A stretch of DNA of 64,000 nucleotides from Nostoc paludosum FACHB-159 (GCF_014698835.1 NZ_JACJTU010000005.1:62001-126000), one strand, 5' to 3'; counted from the first letter of the stretch, positions 17,455-27,146 are shown. Notes: generated by a model from the letters alone, not told the origin. Program-made: numbers and translations.

Positions 17455-18846
17455 TTACCGAGTTTCAGCTTGAGTTGACACTGTTAATACTTGCGGTGGT
17501 GTAGCATCTGGTGGATAGAGGAAGTCTACTTCTACTAAAGAGCGATCGCCAGCTTTCATGTTTAATGAAACTAAGGGTTCTCCTGGTTGACCCCGCTTTT
17601 GTACTAAATGCACAAACTCTGTTTTTGGCTGATTTTGCTCGTCTTTATAACGTATCCGTACTGTCCCTCGAAAGAAGACTTGACGCGCTGGTGTACTCAA
17701 AAAGCGTAACCCTGGCTGAACTAACCGATCCTCTTTAAGGGGAGTTTGTATTGATACACTCACTGTTTGAGAACTTTGGGTATTGTTATATAACGGCAGC
17801 TTCAAACTATATTGAATTCCATAGTTGCCATGAGCGCGATACGCAGTGTCAGGATAGCGCACCAGCATCTTACCACTTTGAATTTGATTAGTTCCTAAGG
17901 TACCACGATGCAGAGTACTCAAAGCGTAGGAAAACATTTGGCCGGGTTGGGGAATAGTTAAATACCTAGCTTTAGGATTATCTACTAATAAGGCTCGCCA
18001 TTGGGTACCAGCAACCACTCCAGCAACACGCCCGTAAACTATTGGCTTGTCAGTTTCTTCTAAAGGAGTGGGGGTTTTATCTCGTGGAGTAGCTAAATCA
18101 CCATTATTTAGTAAATTTTCCCATTCTTCCAAAGTCGGCGCACGTTCGCCACCATCAGAATTTGTAGGGGCGAACATAGCTAGACTAGCTGCATAGACAG
18201 TACCATTACTTTGCAACCGTATCAAAGTAGACCGACCATTGAGAGGCGGCGTCAATCCCTGCACCGGAATTGGTAAATTTAGTAACATCCGACTTTGCCC
18301 TGGTGGAATTTCAATTTGGGCAGGGAAAATATTTTGTCGTTGTCCTCTTAATATATCAGTCATCACGCGATCGCCTGGGCCAGCAAAAATTTTTCCTAAA
18401 GGATTTGGGGTAAAGGATGGTAACTCAATAAATGGTGCATCGGGTTGGCTTAAATAACTCGCTGCCTGCAAAATATTTACCTTCACCAACTGCGAAGTAG
18501 GGTTATGCAACATTATCCCCAGATAAAGAGAACGTAAATTTTCTGGTGGTTCGGCTCTAGCTACATGATGAGCAAAAATATCAAATCTTCCTCGAAAGGG
18601 AAAATTTAGATGTGCTGTAGGAAATTTTTTGTCTTTTGGTGGAAAAGTTGAAAGTAAAATTCCTTCTTTTAAAACTAATTCTGGACTATTACTGTTAAAA
18701 GTTGGCACCGTATCCAACTTACCTGGTAAAGGGCGCACTTGCTGTGATTGCACCACTTCTTGAGGCGGTGCTGTAACAGGTGTCGATTGGGCTATGGGAG
18801 AAATTAGTAAAAACGGCAACATATACTTAGGTAACACTTTGAACAT
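17455..18846 (-). CDS. DUF3370 family secreted protein
   Basis: A 463-residue protein with an N-terminal signal peptide (about 1-23, hydrophobic YMLPFLLISPIAQS). The mature part begins with a Pro-rich segment, then LPGKLDTVPTFNSNSPELVLKEGILLSTFPP near 38-68, a block I recognise from the cyanobacterial DUF3370 family. The rest is beta-rich without membrane spans, so it is probably periplasmic or cell-envelope. Function is unknown. It starts 7 nt... after the C15 peptidase gene on the same strand, so the two are probably co-transcribed, with the peptidase first. The ATG at 18846 begins the signal peptide directly. Confidence 0.8.
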   Translation of the reverse strand: MFKVLPKYMLPFLLISPIAQSTPVTAPPQEVVQSQQVRPLPGKLDTVPTFNSNSPELVLKEGILLSTFPPKDKKFPTAHLNFPFRGRFDIFAHHVARAEPPENLRSLYLGIMLHNPTSQLVKVNILQAASYLSQPDAPFIELPSFTPNPLGKIFAGPGDRVMTDILRGQRQNIFPAQIEIPPGQSRMLLNLPIPVQGLTPPLNGRSTLIRLQSNGTVYAASLAMFAPTNSDGGERAPTLEEWENLLNNGDLATPRDKTPTPLEETDKPIVYGRVAGVVAGTQWRALLVDNPKARYLTIPQPGQMFSYALSTLHRGTLGTNQIQSGKMLVRYPDTAYRAHGNYGIQYSLKLPLYNNTQSSQTVSVSIQTPLKEDRLVQPGLRFLSTPARQVFFRGTVRIRYKDEQNQPKTEFVHLVQKRGQPGEPLVSLNMKAGDRSLVEVDFLYPPDATPPQVLTVSTQAETR

Positions 18847-18853
18847 ACAGACA

Positions 18854-19375
18854 CTAACAACTTGATGAAAGTGCCAGATTGTTAATAATTAATAAGAAAT
18901 CAGCCACAATGCCACTCAAATTTTCTCCATTGAGAACCGGAACGTGAACAAAGATACAACGCGCTGGTAATTGTTTTTGCTTTAGGTAGTCTAAGACGCA
19001 ATAGTAAAGACCTTCGCAAACAAATTTACCGCAGTCGTGGCTAATGTCAATTGCCACTGCTTCGGCGACTAATTTTTCTAAATCAACATCTGTGTGCAAA
19101 ACACTTTCACCAGAGGTGGCGGTTAATTCCACACTTAATTTTGTGCGACTGGCAGCCATGCCACAACAGATAATGTAATCAGGTTGGATTGCATTGATTT
19201 TTTCAATTACCAGAGAACTGGCCTGTTGCACATCTACGGGTAACGACCGCAAAAAAGTTAAATCATGGGGAATCACCTGAAGTTTCGTAACTTCTATTAA
19301 TAAATCATCAGATGAATTTGATTGTTGATCCCTCAGCCAAGTGTCAAAAGAAGTTAATAGAATTCTTTTCTGCAT
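18854..19375 (-). CDS. Pyroglutamyl-peptidase I-like peptidase (C15 family)
   Basis: A 173-residue cytoplasmic cysteine peptidase of family C15. The nucleophile motif is DCGKFVCEGLYY (Cys near 120), and the catalytic His lies in IFVHVP near 144. The N-terminal ILLTSFDTW replaces the usual LVTGFEPF. The protein is shorter than typical Pcp (about 210). Members remove N-terminal pyroglutamate, but divergent cyanobacterial forms are not characterised. It lies 7 nt upstream of the DUF3370 gene on the same strand and is divergent from hisH. Confidence 0.78.
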   Translation of the reverse strand: MQKRILLTSFDTWLRDQQSNSSDDLLIEVTKLQVIPHDLTFLRSLPVDVQQASSLVIEKINAIQPDYIICCGMAASRTKLSVELTATSGESVLHTDVDLEKLVAEAVAIDISHDCGKFVCEGLYYCVLDYLKQKQLPARCIFVHVPVLNGENLSGIVADFLLIINNLALSSSC

Positions 19376-19451
19376 AACAAATATTATTTACAATAGGAAT
19401 ATTATTTAGAATAGAAAAACCCTCCATAATAATTTTACAAGGAGCAGGTAG

Positions 19452-20087
19452 ATGCCAGTGATTGCGGTCGTAGACTACGAGATGGGAAATTTGCACTCAG
19501 TCTGCAAAGGTTTGGAAAAAGCCGGGGCAACTCCTAATGTTACTTATTCTGCAAAGGAATTAGAACAAGCAGATGCAATAGTTTTGCCGGGAGTGGGAGC
19601 ATTTGATCCCGCAGTACAACATTTAAGATCGCGTGGTTTAGAACAACCGATCAAAGATGCGATCGCATCCGGCAAACCTTTTTTGGGCATCTGTTTGGGA
19701 CTGCAAATTCTCTTTGAATCAAGTGCAGAAGGTATCCAACCAGGACTGGGAATTATCAAAGGAAAAGTCCGGCGGTTTCGTCCCGAACCAGATATTACTA
19801 TTCCTCATATGGGTTGGAATCAACTGCAAGTGACTCAGCCAAAAAGTCTTTTGTGGGAGCATTTGCCGTCAAATCCTTGGGTGTATTTTGTCCATTCCTA
19901 CTATGTCGATCCAATAGAAGAGCAAATTCGTGCAGCAACCGTCACCCACGGTACTCAAACTGTAACAGCTGCCATCGCCCGCGAAAACCTGATGGCTGTC
20001 CAATTTCACCCGGAAAAATCTTCTAATATTGGATTGCAAATCTTGTCTAATTTTGTTGCTCAAGTACGGGAAAAAATTCCTGCATAA
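19452..20087 (+). CDS. hisH: Imidazole glycerol phosphate synthase glutaminase subunit
   Basis: A 211-residue class-I glutamine amidotransferase. The oxyanion strand is VLPGVGAFDPA near 47-57, the nucleophile elbow is FLGICLGLQILFE (Cys near 82), and the catalytic His/Glu are in VQFHPEKS near 184-191. It releases ammonia that HisF uses in histidine and AICAR synthesis. The start ATG 19452 follows AAGGAGCAGG. hisF is not adjacent. The next gene, rsmD, is 90 nt downstream on the same strand after a CCCAATGC heptamer STRR. Confidence 0.96.
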   Translation: MPVIAVVDYEMGNLHSVCKGLEKAGATPNVTYSAKELEQADAIVLPGVGAFDPAVQHLRSRGLEQPIKDAIASGKPFLGICLGLQILFESSAEGIQPGLGIIKGKVRRFRPEPDITIPHMGWNQLQVTQPKSLLWEHLPSNPWVYFVHSYYVDPIEEQIRAATVTHGTQTVTAAIARENLMAVQFHPEKSSNIGLQILSNFVAQVREKIPA

Positions 20088-20177
20088 TTATTTTTGTCAT
20101 GAGTCATTTATGAATAAATGAAAATGATCGTTAGAATTCCCAATGCCCAATACCCAATGCCCCATGCCGAATGATCG

Positions 20178-20747
20178 ATGAGTCTGAGAATTTACGGGAA
20201 TCGCCAGCTAAAAACTTTACCAGGTAAAGAGACTAGGCCTACTAGTGCTAGAGTAAGGGAGGCGGTCTTTAATATTTGGCAGGGAAAAATTACAGGTTGC
20301 CACTGGCTAGATTTGTGCGCTGGTACTGGTTCAATGGGCGCAGAGGCTTTGTGTAGAGGAGCCGCCTTAGTAGTGGGAATCGAAAAATCCAGCCGAGCCT
20401 GTGCCACAATTGAGCAAAATTGGCAACAGGTAGCTAATCCCGAACAAGAATTTCGGGTACTGCGGGGAGATATTATTGGGCAGTTAAAAACGTTATCAGG
20501 CAAACAATTCCATCGGATCTACTTCGATCCACCTTATGCCAGCGGATTGTATGAGCCAGTTTTAGTAGCGATCGCCCAGCATCAACTTTTAGATCCTAAC
20601 GGCGAAATTGCAGTTGAACACGCTTCACAAGATTGGACATCGCCAGAGATTCCCACTTGGGAAATTTGCCGCCAGAAAGCTTACGGCAACACATCACTTA
20701 CTTTCTACCGAATTCGGAGCCAGGGGGATGGGGAGATGGGGGGATGA
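20178..20747 (+). CDS. rsmD: 16S rRNA (guanine966-N2)-methyltransferase
   Basis: A 189-residue Rossmann methyltransferase. Landmarks are RPTSARVREAVFNIW near 21-35, the SAM loop LDLCAGTGSMGAEAL near 45-59, and the N6/N2-methyltransferase motif FDPPYASGLYEP near 116-127. It methylates 16S rRNA during 30S assembly. The final residues after YRIRSQ (GDGEMGG) are encoded by a GGGGAGAT STRR, so the natural C-terminus has been replaced by repeat sequence. It is convergent with petG. Confidence 0.93.
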   Translation: MSLRIYGNRQLKTLPGKETRPTSARVREAVFNIWQGKITGCHWLDLCAGTGSMGAEALCRGAALVVGIEKSSRACATIEQNWQQVANPEQEFRVLRGDIIGQLKTLSGKQFHRIYFDPPYASGLYEPVLVAIAQHQLLDPNGEIAVEHASQDWTSPEIPTWEICRQKAYGNTSLTFYRIRSQGDGEMGG

Positions 20748-20812
20748 GGAGATGGGGAGAGAATTTCACCCCACCACCCTATCACCCCACCACTCCTAAC
20801 TCAACAATCACT

Positions 20813-20926
20813 CTAGCCTCCCAGCTGGTTGGGGCGTTTGTATTGCTTATAAGCAGCGTAAAACAATCCGGCAAGGGTGACGAAAACTAGACCAAGGACA
20901 ATACCTGAGAGCAGGGGTTCAACCAC
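20813..20926 (-). CDS. petG: Cytochrome b6f complex subunit V
   Basis: A 37-residue single-span protein. It reads [19 protein letters not shown] then [17 protein letters not shown], which is the conserved PetG sequence. The membrane span is about residues 5-24, followed by the basic stromal end. PetG is a small structural subunit required for b6f assembly or stability in the thylakoid. The start codon is GTG (complement of 20924-20926) with AGGAG (complement of 20934-20938) seven bases upstream. The gene is convergent with rsmD and divergent from the cytochrome c gene. Confidence 0.95.
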   Translation of the reverse strand: MVEPLLSGIVLGLVFVTLAGLFYAAYKQYKRPNQLGG

Positions 20927-21134
20927 TGTAAGTCTCCTATGCAATTCTTCAATATTTGTTTCCCGCTTTTGATTTTACCAAATTTGGTATGAATCCTCCG
21001 CCCTAGAGTCTTTTGCAAGACCGACTATCCAGATTAAAATGTCTTGGTGTGCTTGCAGACACAATCAAGAACTTTTAAGCTATGTGTAGGAAATGAAAAC
21101 TTTTTAGCACACCTAAACTTTTACAGCAAACCTT

Positions 21135-21509
21135 TTGGATAATCAGATTACCAAACCCGAAATTTTGATTCAGCGCATCATTTTATTGGTGCTGACCATC
21201 TTGCTAGCAGTGCCCTTGGGCTTTTTTGGCGTTCACTTGGTGCAAGCCTCCGATCCTTATGTCAAGAGCGTTTTGTCCCTAACAGGAAACCCAATTCAAG
21301 GACACGCTATCTTTCAAATTAATTGTGCTGGTTGTCATGGCTTGGAAGCAGATGGGCGAGTGGGGCCTAGTTTGCAAGCTGTATCGAAGCACAAGTCTCG
21401 GTATGGACTGATTCACCAAGTCATTAGTGGCGACACGCCCCCAATGCCAAAGTTCCAGCCTAGCGCCCAAGAAATGGCAGACCTTCTGAGCTACTTAGAG
21501 TCGTTGTAG
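21135..21509 (+). CDS. cytM: Membrane-anchored c-type cytochrome, CytM-like
   Basis: A 124-residue monoheme cytochrome c. An uncleaved-looking N-terminal anchor spans about 13-38 (IQRIILLVLTILLAVPLGFF). The heme site is NCAGCHG near 60-65 and the axial Met is in PPMPKF near 102-107. Low size, the anchor and proximity to petG fit CytM, a cytochrome thought to tune photosynthetic and respiratory electron flow. The start is TTG 21135; there is no in-frame ATG before the heme site, so the exact start is uncertain. A strong terminator follows at 21552. Confidence 0.8.
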   Translation: MDNQITKPEILIQRIILLVLTILLAVPLGFFGVHLVQASDPYVKSVLSLTGNPIQGHAIFQINCAGCHGLEADGRVGPSLQAVSKHKSRYGLIHQVISGDTPPMPKFQPSAQEMADLLSYLESL

Positions 21510-21551
21510 ACGTTCGATTCTTTGTCTGAGAAATGCGTAAATTCCTCATAG

Positions 21552-21582
21552 AAAAAGGCAGCATATAGAATGCTGCCTTTTT
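21552..21582 (+). terminator. Rho-independent terminator after cytM
   Basis: A perfect 12-bp stem (AAAAAGGCAGCA / TGCTGCCTTTTT) with a 7-nt loop, 43 nt after the cytM stop, ending in a T-run. Confidence 0.9.
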
Positions 21583-21860
21583 CCGTTTGTGAAAATCTTT
21601 AATAAATCTTAACAAAATCTGAAAAATACTAGATGCGTTTTAACCTCTTGTTTATAATCTGGTAGTTTTTACGTAGAATCTTTGATAAAAACTTATAGAA
21701 ATTGTATATTTTTAAGTATGTTAGCAAATTACTATTTAATTATTCTGAAATTGAGCTTAACGTACTTGATTTAGTGGGACTAAGGCAAAAGTTTCCAGTG
21801 AATCGGCTACAGCATAGCTTCTTTGACAAACAAGATATTCTTTAAAATACATTAAAGCTA

Positions 21861-22658
21861 ATGACTGAAGCGCTCCAAATCGGTAATCGTAAAATCGCAG
21901 CTAGTGAACTGATTTCTTTACTAGCTAGTTACCAAATGCTGCCACAATTGCAGCGGGAATTGATTGTGGATGAGGCAATTGAGCAAACCTCACGCTCAGC
22001 CAATGTGGCAATAGATCTGACACCTGAAGAAGTAGCCCAAGCTAAACAGCAATTTTACGCTGAAAAACAGTTGAAAAATGAAGAAGACATCCAAGCTTGG
22101 ATGGTACGTCAGGGTCTGAGTTATGAACAACTAGAAGCGGTTACCACTAGAAAACTGAAAATTGAAAAATTTAAGCAAGCCACCTGGGGCAATAAACTGG
22201 AGGCGTACTTTTTTCAGTCCAAGGCAAAACTCGACAAAGTAATTTATTCCCTACTGCGAACCCAGGATGTGGGAATTGCCCAAGAACTTTACTTTCGCAT
22301 TCAAGCAAAAGAAAACTCTTTTGCTGACTTGGCACGGGAATATTCACTCGGCCCAGAAGCCCAAACTGGCGGTTTAGTAGGCCCAGTAGAACTTAATGCA
22401 CTGCATCCAGTGATGGTGCAAATGCTCTCTAGCAGTCAACCAGGACAAATATTACCTCCTACTCGCATCGCTGAATGGTTTGTCATTTTGCGGCTAGAAA
22501 AATTTATCCCTGCACAATTGGATGAAAGCATGAAAGCCCGCTTACTGAATGAACTGTTTGAAGCTTGGTTACAAGAACAACAAAAACAAATGATGTCTGC
22601 ACGATTAGAACAGGTTGCAACAGAAACGCAGGAAGACGTTGAAAAACCATTAACCTAA
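21861..22658 (+). CDS. PpiC-type peptidyl-prolyl isomerase (SurA/parvulin-like)
   Basis: A 265-residue protein. Residues 1-120 form a SurA-like helical chaperone part (RELIVDEAIEQ, then QAWMVRQGLSYEQLE). The rotamase domain lies near 120-220 with FADLAREYSLGPEAQTGGLVGPVE, the hallmark of PpiC domains. There is no signal peptide, so it probably acts in the cytoplasm. Close relatives in cyanobacteria sit beside HetC-like peptide exporters; here no exporter is adjacent. The ATG at 21861 begins the conserved N-terminus. Confidence 0.85.
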   Translation: MTEALQIGNRKIAASELISLLASYQMLPQLQRELIVDEAIEQTSRSANVAIDLTPEEVAQAKQQFYAEKQLKNEEDIQAWMVRQGLSYEQLEAVTTRKLKIEKFKQATWGNKLEAYFFQSKAKLDKVIYSLLRTQDVGIAQELYFRIQAKENSFADLAREYSLGPEAQTGGLVGPVELNALHPVMVQMLSSSQPGQILPPTRIAEWFVILRLEKFIPAQLDESMKARLLNELFEAWLQEQQKQMMSARLEQVATETQEDVEKPLT

Positions 22659-22810
22659 TATGAATTCGCAATTTGTAATAGTCGCCAAGGCGTGAAAAGG
22701 AAGCTACGCAATTGGCAATGACGCTCGTTCTCTGCCAGATGCTACGCGTAGCTTTCTTGTATGCAGGAGTACGTCGTTAAAGCTGCGAAAAATTTGCAAT
22801 TAATAAATTC

Positions 22811-22921
22811 GGCGTTGCTGATTGAAAATATGAATTTGTCTCACGCAAAGTCGCAAAGGCGCAAAGGTACAAAGAAAAGGAAAGGTAATTTTGGCATTTC
22901 ATATTCTGATTCAGCAACGCC
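22811..22921. mobile_element. MITE, 111 bp, copy 1, with 8-bp target duplication
   Basis: It is identical over 111 bp to the copy at 54109-54219. The ends are GGCGTTGCTGA and TCAGCAACGCC, with similar extended inverted arms. The 8-bp direct repeat ATAAATTC flanks it at 22803-22810 and 22922-22929. It has no coding capacity, so it must be moved in trans. Confidence 0.88.
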
Positions 22922-23116
22922 ATAAATTCAGATTATATAAGACTCCTGTCATATCCGTTTAAAGACTTATCATTTAGAGGGCAGGGGGAAAAGGCTTTTG
23001 GGATTTTTGCACAGATGCGATAATCATAAATGATTAGTCGGACATGATATCATACTTAATTTTTGAAACCTATGTAATAGCGTGTCAAAGCTAAAGTCTA
23101 CAAGCAACTTGGGTTT

Positions 23117-24061
23117 TCAATGAGTAACCGTTTCAAAAACCTTTAACTCTTTTTCTGATACAGCCTGATGTTCTTTGCGCCAAGCCTGGGGAGGTAAGCC
23201 ATGATGTTGGCGAAACTGGCGGGAGAAATGAGATACATCTTGATAGCCCAATGCTTTGGCAATTTTCTCTATGGTCTGGTTATTATTTTGCAGTAAGAAA
23301 CGCGCTCCTGCCATCCGGCGTTTAACAATCCAAGAGTTAACAGTTTCTCCTGTCTGCCTTGCTACTCGGTTAGTTAAGTAAGCCGGTGAGTAACCAACAG
23401 CCTCAGCCACATCACACAAAGTAATTCCTTGATGATAATGGGCTTCGATGAAGTCGAAAACTTCTTTTAATTGGGGAATGCGAGGAAAGATGGATTTTGT
23501 AAAGATAATATCTTGACAAGAGTCTTCTGTGGGAGAGTGTTCTCTACCAGAGGTTTCCCTACGAGAGGCTCCGCCAACGCCAACATTAGAATTTTTGGCG
23601 ATCGCTGTAGTATTATCATCTACAAATATTGATTTTGCAGGTGTCTCAAATTGAACTGTACACCAGTATTGGAGATTAGCTTGCTTTTGCAGTCGGCTAG
23701 CGATCGCTCTGAGCAATTCATCTAGTGTAGAGGGTTTGGTAAGATAATCATCTGCCCCCAATTCCATAGCTTTGCGAACATCTGCTTTGGTGCTACTACC
23801 AGTCAGAAAAATTAAGGGAATAATTGTTGTCAGAGGATTTTGGCGTAGCGCAGTGAGAACACTATAACCATCCATATCGGGCATCGTGATATCGCAGATT
23901 ACCAAATCGGGTACATGCTCTTGTGCTTTTTCAATACCAGCATGACCATTATCAGCACCTATCGTATCAAAACCTTTAGCATTCAGACCTTTTAAATAAA
24001 GATTGCGGGTAATGTTATCATCTTCGATAACGAGAATTTTCTTTGACGATTGGTACATCAT
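23117..24061 (-). CDS. Response regulator with AraC-type DNA-binding domain (scytonemin-linked)
   Basis: A 314-residue regulator. The receiver domain is about 8-125 with acid pocket EDD near 13-15, phospho-acceptor Asp57 in PDLVICDITMPDMDG, and Lys in YLTKPS. A variable linker (about 150-180) follows, then two AraC helix-turn-helix motifs about 215-305 (LCDVAEAVGYSPAYLTNRV, then IEKIAKALGYQDVSHFSRQF). It lies 162 nt downstream of the histidine kinase on the same strand, and the pair is divergent from scyA. An equivalent pair (NpF1277/NpF1278) sits at this place in Nostoc punctiforme, which supports control of the scy genes. Confidence 0.92.
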   Translation of the reverse strand: MMYQSSKKILVIEDDNITRNLYLKGLNAKGFDTIGADNGHAGIEKAQEHVPDLVICDITMPDMDGYSVLTALRQNPLTTIIPLIFLTGSSTKADVRKAMELGADDYLTKPSTLDELLRAIASRLQKQANLQYWCTVQFETPAKSIFVDDNTTAIAKNSNVGVGGASRRETSGREHSPTEDSCQDIIFTKSIFPRIPQLKEVFDFIEAHYHQGITLCDVAEAVGYSPAYLTNRVARQTGETVNSWIVKRRMAGARFLLQNNNQTIEKIAKALGYQDVSHFSRQFRQHHGLPPQAWRKEHQAVSEKELKVFETVTH

Positions 24062-24223
24062 TTCCCCTCACCATAATTCTTTGCAATCGATAATTGTTAG
24101 ACTCTTTATTTTGATGTGTAAAGATAAATGAGATTAATTTCCTTTTTTAACAGCTATAAATTTTGAAACATTAAATAATAATTATCTCGATTTCAACATT
24201 CATAACTTAGAATTGGTGAATTT

Positions 24224-26179
24224 TCATTTAAGTACTGGCAACATCACAGTAAAGGTACTACCCACACCAAGTTCGCTTTCTACAAAAACTTGACCTTGAT
24301 GTAAGTCTACAAGAGTTTTAATAATCGATAGCCCCAGCCCAGTACCAGGTATATTATCAATATTACTACCTCTAAAAAATGGCTCAAATAGTCGTTGTTG
24401 ATCTCCTAGCGAAATCCCAATCCCTCTATCTTTTACACTAAAAATTACTTTCTTTTTATTACAGGATAACTTCAACTCAACTACTGGATTCGAGGGAGAA
24501 TACTTAATTGCATTATCGAGCAAATTCTTCAAAATTGGTTCTAATAGTTTTTTATCTATGCAAGCTATTAGAGAACTATCTTGACTTATAAAATTTATCT
24601 GACTTGGGTTGACACTCATCTGTATTTGTGCAACTAAATCATTACAAAATTTAACTAAGTCAAGCGGCTTTGGTTCAAAATTTAGTTTTGCTGATTCTGC
24701 CTTAGAGAAGAACAGAATATCATCTAACATTTGTCCGAGTTCTTCAGTCGCTTTTTGAATGTGATCGAGTAGTGGTTGTATTTTCTTTTGTGTACGTTTG
24801 TCTACTTCTTCCTTTAGTAAACTATTTGAAAATGAAACAATATTCAGCGGATTACGGAATTGATGGCAAACCATAGAAAGAAAGCTGGCTCTGAGTTCGC
24901 TTAATTGTTTTGCTTTTTCTAAAGCTTGATTAAGGTTTAATTGTGCATATTTGTAATCAGTAATATCAATACCTGCAATCATTTCAACTGGTTTTCCATC
25001 AAAATCCAGGACTCCATCCAAGGTTGCAACTGCACAAGCTAACCAGCGTTCCGTGCCGTTTTTTGTGAGAATATTCATCTCTTGATATTCAAATTTAGCT
25101 GCTTCAGTCTGGTTACGCACCTGTCTACGTTTTTTGCTCTTAATTAGTCGGCGCAAATCAAAGCCTGTTAATAGTTCTTCTTTTGTGTAGCCCGTAAGTT
25201 GTTCTACTGCTGGATTTATGTAGCAAAGCCGCGTACCTTGAATTAAGAAAGTGCTAGCATCTGTTGTTTCTGCTAAAGTCCGAAATCTAGCTGCATTGAG
25301 CCGTAATGCTTCTTCTGTTCGTTTAGATTCAGTAATATCCCAAATACTCCAGACTCTACCAATAATTTTGTCTTCAAGCACGTGAGGTTTAGAGTAGTGT
25401 GCAAAGACTCTCCCATCTTTTAACTCTAGAATGTCATAGCTCTCGAAATCAGATTGGCTAGATACTTCCCAAACTAGCCGATTAAAAGCTTGTGGATCTT
25501 TAAGTTGGTTCTCAAAAAATGTTTTGCATTGAGGACATTTTTTAGATAGTATTAGAGACTCTGGAACCTGCCACATATCTATAAATTTCTGATTCAAGCT
25601 CAGAATATCTCCCTCAAAATTAACTACAACAATCCCAATGGCGGTAGATTCGAGGGTAGAGCGAAGTAAAGATAGAGATGCTTCTAATTCTATTTCTTTG
25701 GCCTTAAGTTCAGAAATCTCCTGTTGTAAATACTCTTTAGTGCCCTTTAATCCATCAGTCCACTTTTGTACGCTTAATTCTACTATTTCATCAGCTTTCT
25801 CACGAACAAAGGCACAGCTAAATTCTAGATCTTGATCTTTGGCATAAGTAATGGATATTTCTGCTAGAAATATTCGACCTCTCTTTGTCCGATAACGAGA
25901 TTTAAAGGTAAGGGAATTTTGCGTTCTAATATCTGACCAATTGTGTAGAAAAAAGTCTACATCTATATCAGCCAGTGTCATTGAAAGTAGTTCCTCACGG
26001 GAATACTCAGTCATCCTACATGTAGCATGATTGACGTAAAGAAACTGTGCGTTTTCTCCTAAACAAAAAGCAGCATCTACAGTGCTATTTATTAGGAAGT
26101 GAGCAAACTTCATCTGTACTTCTGGCTCTTGAGGCCAATGTGTGTTGGATGTAGTCAATGTGCGATCGCCAGAATTCAT
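24224..26179 (-). CDS. PAS-domain sensor histidine kinase (scytonemin-linked)
   Basis: A 651-residue soluble kinase. It has three PAS domains (about 27-130, 165-280, 295-405), a HisKA domain with phospho-His in MVCHQFRNPLN near 437, and a HATPase_c domain with N-box LLDNAIKYSP near 557, G1 VKDRGIGIS and G2 GTGLGLSI near 622. There are no membrane spans, so the signal is probably intracellular, such as redox or a small ligand. The second PAS region has a CPQCKTF motif that could bind metal. It partners the AraC-type regulator downstream. The scytonemin role is inferred from position. Confidence 0.92.
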   Translation of the reverse strand: MNSGDRTLTTSNTHWPQEPEVQMKFAHFLINSTVDAAFCLGENAQFLYVNHATCRMTEYSREELLSMTLADIDVDFFLHNWSDIRTQNSLTFKSRYRTKRGRIFLAEISITYAKDQDLEFSCAFVREKADEIVELSVQKWTDGLKGTKEYLQQEISELKAKEIELEASLSLLRSTLESTAIGIVVVNFEGDILSLNQKFIDMWQVPESLILSKKCPQCKTFFENQLKDPQAFNRLVWEVSSQSDFESYDILELKDGRVFAHYSKPHVLEDKIIGRVWSIWDITESKRTEEALRLNAARFRTLAETTDASTFLIQGTRLCYINPAVEQLTGYTKEELLTGFDLRRLIKSKKRRQVRNQTEAAKFEYQEMNILTKNGTERWLACAVATLDGVLDFDGKPVEMIAGIDITDYKYAQLNLNQALEKAKQLSELRASFLSMVCHQFRNPLNIVSFSNSLLKEEVDKRTQKKIQPLLDHIQKATEELGQMLDDILFFSKAESAKLNFEPKPLDLVKFCNDLVAQIQMSVNPSQINFISQDSSLIACIDKKLLEPILKNLLDNAIKYSPSNPVVELKLSCNKKKVIFSVKDRGIGISLGDQQRLFEPFFRGSNIDNIPGTGLGLSIIKTLVDLHQGQVFVESELGVGSTFTVMLPVLK

Positions 26180-26628
26180 ATCTTTAACTTGCTCCTTTTA
26201 ATCAATCAGCACCATAGCTGCTAATGAGCTAGCAATCTCAATCTCCCTAAATCCCTAGTGCACTTTAGGCTGCTGACAATCAAAGTAATTTGCAGATTAG
26301 ATACACTTAATCATGAACTTTACAAAACTTATCATACCAACAAAACCTATAAAAAGTGAACAATTTCACTTAACTTCCTCAAACAACCTAGATAGTTGGA
26401 GTTGATTTTTGAGTTAAAAAGCTTTTTATGTCTATATCAAATTTGGGCAAATCTAATCAAGATTTGTCAAAATACTTTATTGAGATAGGAGTTGAGAAAT
26501 CTTATCTCTACTAAGTTAAAAAGATATTTTATATTTAAACTCTAATATCAGATTTAACTAGTACCCAACGACATAAGTACACCAACCATACCCTACTTTA
26601 AACAAGCTACAAAATTGCTAAAAACTTA

Positions 26629-26723
26629 TATAGCATTCCCCGTTCTAGTGAGGTACAGGGTAGGGCCGCAAAGCTTTGCTCCTCTACAAATTTTTGTACC
26701 TCATTTGATTGGGAACTGCTATA
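26629..26723. repeat. Imperfect inverted-repeat element, 95 bp
   Basis: TATAGCATTCCC...GAGGTACA at the left mirrors TGTACCTC...GGGAACTGCTATA at the right. The same AAATGAGGTAC motif recurs beside scyA at 30157-30167, suggesting a dispersed family. Confidence 0.6.
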
Positions 26724-27146
26724 AATAAGCTTTGAGAATTTTGAATTACACATATTCCGCAAAAAAGCAAGCTACGCGTAGCCTTTTATTGAAATACGGT
26801 AGTAGTGTAGAGCCTTTGATTATCAACATAAATGAATCTGCCCAGCTAAGCATGGCTGGAATAAGCAAATTTTTACTCATGAATTCATTTTCTTAATTTA
26901 TCTTAACTTACACACTCAGGGATTTAACTATAGAATAATGCTCTGAGTCATCTGTCTCAAGAAATACATTTGTATTAAAATACTTAAGACTAAATGTTGA
27001 TTTTGTTACATTAGTCATTTACAAAAGACGGCAAGAAAGCCCATTGCTTCTATATATAGGATGAATCGCCGTTCGCTGTCTTTCTCAGCAGTGTCTCAAA
27101 GAGTGAATGTCGTGAAAAAGTACTAATGGCTCCAAACGTCTTGAAG

